Shown here piece after piece: positions 50,789 through 56,540 of a DNA stretch of 56,540 bases. The notes beneath the pieces were generated by a model. That model was not told the DNA's origin and did no database searches. It saw nothing but the letters and a program-made list of their open reading frames with translations. The DNA lies in contig NZ_JASGBQ010000019.1 of NCBI RefSeq assembly GCF_030053595.1, positions 1 through 56,540 of the forward strand, read 5' to 3'. This DNA is from Fusibacillus kribbianus. Its GTDB lineage: Bacteria > Bacillota > Clostridia > Lachnospirales > Lachnospiraceae. Position 1 is the stretch's first letter. Each line of letters begins with the position of its first letter. The translations under genes and the position numbers were made by a program.

Positions 50789-53371
50789 TTATCCTCTGAT
50801 CAACTGATTGAACTTTTTCACATCAAAGGGTTTGTCGAGAATCTCATTGATGCCGCAGGCGAGGACCTTTTCCTCAGTGACCGTCACAGATGAAGCCGTC
50901 AGAGCAACAATACGCACAGTCCCTGAATCCTTTCGTGAAAGCTCCCGGATCCTCTCCGCCAGTGCATACCCATCCATCTCCGGCATCATAATATCCGTCA
51001 GGATCACCTGAATCTCTCCTCCCATGGCATCTACGATATTCTTGGCAATGAAAAGACCCAGCCCGGTACCGGCAAAGGTTTCCGATACAATATGCTCACC
51101 GCGGTCAAAGGGCTGAAACAGCTTTCCAAGCTGCTCCTCATCCATACCGATCCCCGTATCTTTAATTTCAAAGAAAAACCGATCTCTGCAATCCGTTTCA
51201 GCTTCTGTACGAACACGCAGAAGAACGCTTCCCCCCGGTTTATTGAATTTCACCGCATTCTCGATCAGATTGAACACCAGCTGCTTGAGGCGTCGGTAAT
51301 CGCCCACATACATACCGGATAGACAGCCTTCTGTCCGGAAGCTGACATGCTTCTCCTTGGACACATACTGGAAGAACTCGCGGCATGCAATCAGAAGGAT
51401 CCCCATATCAAAGCTCTCACAGACCAGTTCCAGGCCAAGCTTCTGCATATGGGATACATCCACCAGATCCGCCAGAAGAAGGGTCAGATATTCGGCAGTT
51501 AACCGGACCCGCCCGGTATAATAAGAAATCTTGTCAAAATCCTTCTCCTGTGCCGCACGGTAAGTCATTTCGTTCATGCCCATAATGGCATTCATCGGCG
51601 TCCTCAGGTCATGGGAAATATGTTCCAGGAATTCTGTCTTCACACGGTTTGCCCGCTTAACCTCCTCAAAGGCACGCTCCAGCTCGCGTCTGTGATTTTC
51701 CTCGGCGATCCGCTCATCCGTAATGTCCTTGACATAAAGGATCACCTCTTCACCACCCTCGCAGGGGATCCATTCCGTCTGCGCCCATTTGTATTCTCCT
51801 TCCACAGGTCCGCGCCGCTTATAGATCACCGAATGGCGGTCCGTATTGTCAGCGACGCTTTTTCGAATGCTGTCCAGAGAAAGCTTTTTCTCAAAAGCAT
51901 CCAGATAATCGGGATGGATCATGCTTTCCGCCATCCTGTCATACCAGAAGCTGTAGGAATCACAGGAGGAATACTCCTGTCTCGCCTTCCGGATCTCCGG
52001 TGCCTCTGCATATTCCTTCCGGATAAAACGGTATCGTCCGGTTTCCAGATTCAGCACCAGTATTTTATAATACGTGTCTCCCAGCATATGAATGGCTTCC
52101 GCAAACAGATCGCGCTCATCAGCCAGGCTCAGTTCCTTTTGCTTGTGATCGTCAATATCCCGGATGATTCCCAGGATACGGATAAGTTTTCCGCCGGGAT
52201 TCCGCATGGCAATCAGACGGCTGCCGCACCAGTGGTAAATTCTTTCCCGGGTACGGATCCGAAGCTCCCGTTCTCCCAATTTTCCTTCCTTAAGCTCTTT
52301 CATCTGTTCCGTGAACAGTGTCAGATCCTCCGGATGGATATATTCCGTCAGGGCACCGTTCTCGATATCGAAAACTTTTCCGGCATCGCCGTACCACGCC
52401 ACCGCCTCTCCTGACTGATCAAATTCAAAAATGAGGCTGTAGGAAGCGTCGACAATGGCCTTCACCCTCTGATTTTCCACATAGAGATCGCTGTGACGCA
52501 TGCGAAGCCACAGATAAATGCCTGCAAACAGAGCAACAAAGCTTACTGTCAATCCAATCGCCAGAGAAACAGCCGATTTGCTCACTGCAGATTCCATGTC
52601 ATTGAGGACTGACGACGGAAGATTCTGGACCAGATACCAGGAATTCTGTGACAAAGGCCTGTACATGACCAACGACGAAGCGACAGCTCCCTCATAGGAT
52701 AACAGGCCGGCCCGACCGGCTTTCATATCCGCCCTTGCCTCCTCCAAAGAAGTATCTCCGATGATCTGCCGCGCTTCCAATCCTTCAAAGAGATCCTTTC
52801 CGTTGAGCCCGGTATTGCTGCCTGCCAGAATACACCCATCTGCGGCAACAAGGCCGGCGTAGCCACCATCTCCCAGATAAGCAGACTGAAGAAGCGCCTC
52901 CAGCGTCTCCCTGTAATAAATACCGGATAATACTGCCTGAATCCCGTTCTCACTTCTCACCGGCACGTAGCAGATGAAAATCTCCCGGCTTATCAGCGGA
53001 GACATGAAAGGCTCCGATATTCCTTCTTTCCCCTTCATTGCCTCCTTAAAATACTCCCGTTCCGACAAATCGACCTTTTCCCCGAAAAGGTCCCAGGTAT
53101 TTCCATCCGAATATATAAAATATGCTTCGTCAAAGGGTGCATCCTTTGACATCGTCTCAAAGAGACTCTGCATTTCATCAAGTTCTTCTATGGTGGAATC
53201 CTCAAAAATAAAAGCCATATTTTTCAGATAATCCAGAGAATCCTGGAACTTCACATCAAGCTGCTGGGCCAGGCTGTCGGAATCCCGTTCCAGATAATGA
53301 AGATTCGTCTCCTCCACCTGCTTTTCATTATCGTGAAAAAATATGGAGAAGCTCACAAGGATTCCGCACAC
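50789..53371 (-). CDS. Hybrid sensor histidine kinase, 5'-truncated and internally deleted
   Basis: An 860-residue open frame. Order: an incomplete first helix (CGILVSFSIFF), extracytoplasmic dCache-like sensor (about 15-265), second helix (268-289), two PAS regions (about 300-410 and 425-555), HisKA with H587 (FLEHISHDLRTPMNAI), HATPase with N box (NLIENAVKF), DTGIGM and GTGLGL. At about residue 787 the sequence jumps from AMGGEIQ to VILTDIMMPEMDG, the middle of a receiver domain. The end of the ATPase domain, the linker and the first half of the receiver, which holds the acidic pocket, are missing without a frame shift. The first available start is GTG, directly after a terminator T run, with no ribosome site. 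It is probably decayed; the autokinase core may still fold, phosphotransfer to D793 is doubtful. Confidence 0.8.
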   Translation of the reverse strand: MCGILVSFSIFFHDNEKQVEETNLHYLERDSDSLAQQLDVKFQDSLDYLKNMAFIFEDSTIEELDEMQSLFETMSKDAPFDEAYFIYSDGNTWDLFGEKVDLSEREYFKEAMKGKEGISEPFMSPLISREIFICYVPVRSENGIQAVLSGIYYRETLEALLQSAYLGDGGYAGLVAADGCILAGSNTGLNGKDLFEGLEARQIIGDTSLEEARADMKAGRAGLLSYEGAVASSLVMYRPLSQNSWYLVQNLPSSVLNDMESAVSKSAVSLAIGLTVSFVALFAGIYLWLRMRHSDLYVENQRVKAIVDASYSLIFEFDQSGEAVAWYGDAGKVFDIENGALTEYIHPEDLTLFTEQMKELKEGKLGERELRIRTRERIYHWCGSRLIAMRNPGGKLIRILGIIRDIDDHKQKELSLADERDLFAEAIHMLGDTYYKILVLNLETGRYRFIRKEYAEAPEIRKARQEYSSCDSYSFWYDRMAESMIHPDYLDAFEKKLSLDSIRKSVADNTDRHSVIYKRRGPVEGEYKWAQTEWIPCEGGEEVILYVKDITDERIAEENHRRELERAFEEVKRANRVKTEFLEHISHDLRTPMNAIMGMNEMTYRAAQEKDFDKISYYTGRVRLTAEYLTLLLADLVDVSHMQKLGLELVCESFDMGILLIACREFFQYVSKEKHVSFRTEGCLSGMYVGDYRRLKQLVFNLIENAVKFNKPGGSVLLRVRTEAETDCRDRFFFEIKDTGIGMDEEQLGKLFQPFDRGEHIVSETFAGTGLGLFIAKNIVDAMGGEIQVILTDIMMPEMDGYALAERIRELSRKDSGTVRIVALTASSVTVTEEKVLACGINEILDKPFDVKKFNQLIRG

Positions 53372-53402
53372 AAAAAAAGGAACCGGTAAGTGCTCCGGTT
53401 CC
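53372..53402 (-). terminator. Terminator of the CBS gene, abutting the kinase frame
   Basis: Minus strand: GGAACCGG, eight-base loop, CCGGTTCC, then T7. The T run ends exactly at the first start codon of the histidine kinase frame. Confidence 0.85.
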
Positions 53403-53416
53403 CCTGCATCCTCGCT

Positions 53417-53818
53417 TCATGCCATATGACTGTAGCAGTAATGAATGATATCCTTCCGTTTTACAATTCCGATGAAAATATCGTTATCATCCACCACCGG
53501 AACGAAATTCTGGTTGAGGACCTTCTCCATCAGATCCTCCATCCTTGCATTGACGGACACCGCCATAGTTTTTCTCTTACGCCTGATACCGGCGATTTTC
53601 ACATTTTCGGCTTTCCTGAGGTTCAGATCGCACTCATCCTTCACATACCAGAGCAGATCTCCCTCGGTAATGGTTCCCACATACCGGCCTTCCCTGTTGA
53701 TGATTGGCACTTCCGAATACCGGTACTGTTCCATCTTTTCTATCGTCTGCCGAAGAGAATAATCCTCATAGACAAACTCCACCTCACTCTTTGGAGTCAG
53801 GAAAAATAATATGTTCAT
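53417..53818 (-). CDS. CBS-domain protein
   Basis: A 133-residue protein consisting of a CBS pair: first repeat about residues 15-60 (YSLRQTIEKMEQYRYSEVPI, cited as EKMEQYRYSEVPIINREG, GTITEGDLLW) and second about 83-130 (ARMEDLMEKVLNQNFVPVVD, cited as NQNFVPVVDDNDIFIGIVKR). CBS pairs bind adenosine nucleotides and regulate partner proteins; as a free-standing protein the partner is unknown. AAAGGAG precedes the ATG. Its stop codon is in frame with the histidine kinase and a terminator follows. Confidence 0.9.
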   Translation of the reverse strand: MNILFFLTPKSEVEFVYEDYSLRQTIEKMEQYRYSEVPIINREGRYVGTITEGDLLWYVKDECDLNLRKAENVKIAGIRRKRKTMAVSVNARMEDLMEKVLNQNFVPVVDDNDIFIGIVKRKDIIHYCYSHMA

Positions 53819-53902
53819 AGCCTTCTCCTTTGTTATTTCTTACACAAAGAATACCATATTTTCTCCCGACATTCCAGAGGTTCCGCGGAATTTTAGAAAA
53901 GC

Positions 53903-54109
53903 TTAAGAGTTTGTTTCCGTTTTGGAAAGCTCTCTTTTCCGCCTGGTCATCATTCCTCCTATTCTTCCGGATTCTTTGGCCGACAGGGACCTCCAGCCGT
54001 TCTTGATCACCTTGTCGTAAACTCCGATTTCATCGGCAATTTCCAGCTTCAGCTTCTCCTCCGGCGTCATGTTTTTCAGATCGATCGGCTTCTCCTTCTT
54101 TTTTCCCAT
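53903..54109 (-). CDS. Small acid-soluble spore protein, alpha/beta type
   Basis: A 68-residue basic protein. KLKLEIADEIGVYDKVIKNGW and LSAKESGRIGGMMTRRKREL match the two conserved blocks of alpha/beta SASPs (KxEIAxExG and GxIGGxMTRR). LEIADE fits the cleavage site for the germination protease GPR. Such proteins coat DNA in the spore core. The frame extends 23 codons further upstream but the ATG at 54109 has AAGGAG at eleven bases and fits family length. Spacing to the second block is longer than in SspA, closer to the SspF-like clostridial forms. It is the main sign that the host sporulates. Confidence 0.82.
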   Translation of the reverse strand: MGKKKEKPIDLKNMTPEEKLKLEIADEIGVYDKVIKNGWRSLSAKESGRIGGMMTRRKRELSKTETNS

Positions 54110-54147
54110 AACAAACGATGCTCCTTTCTCCCCTGTGGGGCTACTTA

Positions 54148-54176
54148 GAGCATCGCCGGTTTTACAGAAAATATTC
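54148..54176 (-). promoter_or_regulatory. Possible sigma-G promoter of the spore protein gene
   Basis: Minus strand: GAATA, 17 bases, GATGCTC, a partial match to the forespore consensus GNATR and CATNNTA. The place is right for a SASP gene, the -10 match is imperfect. Confidence 0.3.
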
Positions 54177-54188
54177 ACGTTCCATATT

Positions 54189-54380
54189 CTAGTCGTTGGG
54201 ATTCTGCGGCATGATCAGTGCCGCCACAAAGTAGGCGATGATCCCGGCACCGGTACAGCCGAAAACAGCCCAGACCACACGGATAATGGTCGGATCAATA
54301 TTGAAATATTCTCCGATGCCTCCGCACACGCCCAAAAACATCTTGTCCCTTCCTGATCTGTATAAACGCTTCGGTTCCAT
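54189..54380 (-). CDS. PspC domain protein
   Basis: A 63-residue membrane protein: MFLGVCGGIGEYFNIDPTIIRVVWAVF, cited as GVCGGIGEYFNIDPTIIRV, is the PspC signature, followed by one or two helices (GAGIIAYFVAALIMP). PspC proteins sit in the membrane and take part in envelope-stress response. Short single-domain forms like this commonly follow DUF4097/DUF1700/PadR genes in clostridia. 15 bases separate it from the DUF4097 gene. Confidence 0.93.
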   Translation of the reverse strand: MEPKRLYRSGRDKMFLGVCGGIGEYFNIDPTIIRVVWAVFGCTGAGIIAYFVAALIMPQNPND

Positions 54381-54395
54381 AACGCTTCCTCCTTT

Positions 54396-55157
54396 TCATT
54401 CCTCTGTAAATGTGATATCAATACCGCCTGCACTGCAGGTCAGCTGCATGTCCTTTGTTCCCGACTGCTCACCGGACAGATTGTGGGAGACCAGGCCTCC
54501 GACCTCTCTGGAACCTACGGTCACACCGCCTGCACTGCAGTCCGCCTCCACGCGAAAATCCTGCTCCTTTCCGTCCAGTATTCCCGTGACACCGCCGGCG
54601 CTGCAGTCCACATAAAGCCCTTCCTTCACATCCGCGGAAAATTCTGCCGATCCGGCCGACACATCGATCTCCATTCTCCTGCAGGTGATGTGCTCGATTT
54701 CCACTGCTCCGCCGTCCACCTCAATCTCCACCGATTCCAGACAGACACCGCGCGGAACCGTTATGTGCACCTCACCGATACCGGAACCGAAATATATTCC
54801 TTCATTATCCACGTAAACGCCTCCGTACACGCTTTCGCCATCGGAAACGCCGTCCCGGTCAGCTTCCAGACACCAGGTTCCGTTTTTCACCGTACTCTTT
54901 ATCTTCCTGCCTGTGGTAACAGCTGTGACAGCAAATTCCTCACCCGCTTCCACAAAAAGGCTTCCTGCCTCCACATCAACCTCCAGTCTTCGGATCTCGC
55001 CCGTCACAGGCTGGTACACCTCCTCCAGCTGAAGTTTGCCCCGCTGCAGGGGATGCCAGCCCCGAAAGCCCAGAGCCCAGCTCACCGCTGTCAGAAGGAT
55101 TCCGAAAACCAGAAGGATCCCGGCCATCCACAAACAGATCTTTGTAAACCGCTTCAT
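54396..55157 (-). CDS. DUF4097 family beta-repeat protein
   Basis: A 253-residue protein with one N-terminal helix (ICLWMAGILLVFGILLTAVSWAL) and a long run of short beta repeats outside the membrane, e.g. LEVDVEAGSLFVEAG, VEIEVDGGAVEIEH, MEIDVSAGSAEFSADV, YVDCSAGGVTG and DCSAGGVTV. This DUF4097 (YvlB/LiaX-like) fold is a right-handed beta helix in relatives and is used in envelope-stress sensing of antimicrobial peptides. It overlaps the DUF1700 gene by four bases (ATGA). Confidence 0.9.
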   Translation of the reverse strand: MKRFTKICLWMAGILLVFGILLTAVSWALGFRGWHPLQRGKLQLEEVYQPVTGEIRRLEVDVEAGSLFVEAGEEFAVTAVTTGRKIKSTVKNGTWCLEADRDGVSDGESVYGGVYVDNEGIYFGSGIGEVHITVPRGVCLESVEIEVDGGAVEIEHITCRRMEIDVSAGSAEFSADVKEGLYVDCSAGGVTGILDGKEQDFRVEADCSAGGVTVGSREVGGLVSHNLSGEQSGTKDMQLTCSAGGIDITFTEE

Positions 55158-55906
55158 GCCGTGACACCTCCCCTTCTCAGCCGTCTCCCCACAAAATTCA
55201 GGAAATTACCGATCATATGCAGAATCCCCGGCACCGCCTTTCCGCAGAGCAGCACCGCAAGCCAGACCGCCAGCACACCGAAAGACAGCAGGATAAGGCC
55301 GACTCCAAAAATCGCCATTCCCGCCAGCGGGACGGCAAACACCTTCCCGATTCCAACTCCCGCCAGAATGAGACCGGCCACCACCAGAGCCGCAGCCGCA
55401 ACAATAACTGCCAGCATGACCCCTCCTGCCATACAAAAGAGTACCACCGACAGGCCGAAGAACACGGCTGCCCCGCCGATCAGAAAGGGCAGCAGAAAGA
55501 TCATCCCGATGACAGCACAGATCCAGAACAGGATTCCATGACGCCGTCTGCACTGCTTCTCTGACCACTCTGTTTCCCGGCCTCCGTTGTCTTCCAGCCG
55601 GCTTCTCCTTACCTGCTCCGGTGGAACCACCTCATACTGTGGCTCCCGGTATCGGTCATTGCAATACCCGTTTTCCGTATATTCCGCATATTCTTCTGAT
55701 TCCGCCTCAAAGCCGTTTCCCGCGCCCTCCCGGATGATGGCTGCCAGCCGCTCCGGGCTTCCCAGCTCACCGATGACCTGGGCCTCCTTCTCCGGTCCGG
55801 CATCGTCAAAGTAATCCTCATAATACTGAAGGGCCTCTTCCTTTTCCCCGTCAGGCAGATCCTGCAGAAGATAGGCCAGCTCCCTCATATATTCCGCTCT
55901 GTTCAT
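55154..55906 (-). CDS. DUF1700 (HAAS-type) membrane protein
   Basis: A 250-residue protein. The N-terminal helical domain MREL-AYLLQDLPDGEKEEALQYYEDYFDDAG (cited in two parts) with VIGELGSPERLAAIIREG is the HAAS/DUF1700 signature, linked to PadR regulators. A charged linker is followed by four or five helices. In related operons DUF1700 proteins act with PadR and DUF4097 as a membrane-tension or peptide sensor. The start at 55906 lies two bases after the PadR stop with AGGAGG before it; the longer frame inside padR is rejected. Confidence 0.9.
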   Translation of the reverse strand: MNRAEYMRELAYLLQDLPDGEKEEALQYYEDYFDDAGPEKEAQVIGELGSPERLAAIIREGAGNGFEAESEEYAEYTENGYCNDRYREPQYEVVPPEQVRRSRLEDNGGRETEWSEKQCRRRHGILFWICAVIGMIFLLPFLIGGAAVFFGLSVVLFCMAGGVMLAVIVAAAALVVAGLILAGVGIGKVFAVPLAGMAIFGVGLILLSFGVLAVWLAVLLCGKAVPGILHMIGNFLNFVGRRLRRGGVTA

Positions 55907-55908
55907 AT

Positions 55909-56223
55909 TCACACCTCCTGCAGAATCGCAGATATTTTCCCCGAATACCGCTTCCATTCATTTCGGTAAAGCATAAGCTGGGCAGCACCTTTGGGTGTCA
56001 CCTTATAATATCTTCGATTCCTGCCCCCGTATTCCATGTCGTAAACCTCCAGGCATTCATCCCTCTGAAGCCTGCGAAGTACCGGATAAAGCGTCGATTC
56101 CGATATATCAATGGCCTCGCGGACCTCCTGGGTAATCCTGTACCCATAGGTCCCCTCCTTGTCTCTGGAAACGACAGAAAGTACGATGGCATCCAGGAGG
56201 GCAGCTCCCGTGTTAAAAACCAT
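55909..56223 (-). CDS. PadR family transcriptional regulator
   Basis: A 104-residue winged helix-turn-helix protein: GTYGYRITQEVREAIDISESTLYPVLRRLQRDE, cited as YGYRITQEVRE and TLYPVLRRLQRDECLE, is the PadR signature, with GGRNRRYYKVTPKG as wing. It is of the short (PadR-s1) class without a long C-terminal dimer arm. It is first in the padR-DUF1700-DUF4097-pspC run and probably represses its own promoter, which contains AT-rich inverted repeats. TAGGAG precedes the ATG. Confidence 0.95.
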   Translation of the reverse strand: MVFNTGAALLDAIVLSVVSRDKEGTYGYRITQEVREAIDISESTLYPVLRRLQRDECLEVYDMEYGGRNRRYYKVTPKGAAQLMLYRNEWKRYSGKISAILQEV

Positions 56224-56269
56224 TCTATCCGCTCCTATTAATGTTTTATAATATTGTTTTATGATTAAT

Positions 56270-56298
56270 ACTATATATTATATAATATTATTTGTCAA
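56270..56298 (-). promoter_or_regulatory. Promoter of the padR operon
   Basis: Minus strand: perfect TTGACA, 17 bases, TATAGT. The spacer and downstream region are AT repeats (AATATTATATAATATT) that could take a PadR dimer. Confidence 0.75.
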
Positions 56299-56422
56299 CC
56301 AAATATTTGCTTGATCTTTAATAACGATACACCAAAGGACACGGAGACTCCTGCCTTTTTTTTGCAATAAGAAACATAAAGAAAAACAAAAGAGTCAAAT
56401 GAACCGTTTATCAAAAAGAAAA

Positions 56423-56540
56423 AGGGGCTGTAAAAAAACTCCCCTGACAGAAAAATCGCCCAGACCGTGAGGTCTGAGCGATTTTTTGGTATAATTAATT
56501 ATGCTACTAAATAACAATACCAGTACTAATTATACTATGC
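56423..56540 (+). mobile_element. Possible left end of an insertion sequence
   Basis: From about 56423 the sequence reads AGGGGCTGTAAAAAAACT, similar by recall to IS1182-type terminal repeats, then a hairpin, an extended -10 (TGGTATAAT) and a run ending at an ATG near the window edge (56537). A transposase reading rightward would start there. Only the edge is visible, so this is a tentative call. Confidence 0.35.
56451..56487. terminator. Bidirectional hairpin at right edge
   Basis: AAAAATCGC-C-CAGACC pairs with GGTCTG-A-GCGATTTTTT around GTGA. T or A runs on both sides let it work in either direction; many insertion sequences carry such a hairpin to block incoming transcripts. The preceding stretch 56299-56450 shows no gene. 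Confidence 0.75.

Noticed and set aside
1-56540. tRNA genes, rRNA and CRISPR arrays
   Set aside because: No cloverleaf with GGTTCGA-type T loop, rRNA stretch or regularly spaced repeat was seen in any gap on either strand.

Overview
The window looks like a chromosomal stretch of a Gram-positive, endospore-forming clostridium, most likely of the Lachnospiraceae. The grounds are AddAB instead of RecBCD, LuxS, an ECF-type RibU under an FMN riboswitch, a TepA-type ClpP homologue, a small alpha/beta-type spore protein, PadR/DUF1700/DUF4097/PspC envelope-stress genes, strong GGAGG ribosome sites and sigma-A promoters. The family assignment is inference from gene content. Most genes lie on the minus strand. 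I saw no tRNA, rRNA or CRISPR array.

Layout. 0-2 kb: tepA and a membrane-anchored C39-like peptidase. 2-10 kb: a small alarmone synthetase followed by addB and addA. 10-12 kb: two plus-strand genes, a MATE exporter and an FMN-binding-like lipid-anchored or membrane protein. 12-15 kb: trpS with an FAH-family hydrolase and a GNAT acetyltransferase, divergent from luxS. 15-21.7 kb: xth, a Uup-like ABC-F protein, a GH13 debranching-enzyme homologue that has lost its catalytic acids, TraX and a PfkB kinase, read as one run. 21.8-23.5 kb: a YkpA-type ABC-F ATPase on the plus strand. 23.5-33 kb: a ten-gene Mrp/Mbh-type cation/proton antiporter operon with four separate NuoL/M/N-like modules. 33-34.4 kb: a glutamate/dicarboxylate symporter. 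34.7-45 kb: a long operon with folate synthesis (folC, folE, HD hydrolase, folP, folB-folK), pheA, a DUF815 ATPase, and polyphosphate metabolism (ppx, ppk). 45-49.5 kb: a polyol dehydrogenase pair with a ROK regulator, and an orphan HisA of the eukaryotic type. 49.5-50.8 kb: ribU with FMN riboswitch and terminator. 50.8-53.4 kb: a hybrid histidine kinase with an apparent in-frame deletion and no proper 5' end. 53.4-56.3 kb: CBS protein, spore protein, PspC, DUF4097, DUF1700 and PadR. The right edge may enter an insertion sequence.

The points most worth a second look are the inactivated GH13 protein, the collapsed histidine kinase, the four-module antiporter operon, the HD hydrolase and structured RNA inside the folate operon, and the eukaryotic-type HisA. 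Coordinates of sites were counted by hand and may be off by a base or two.
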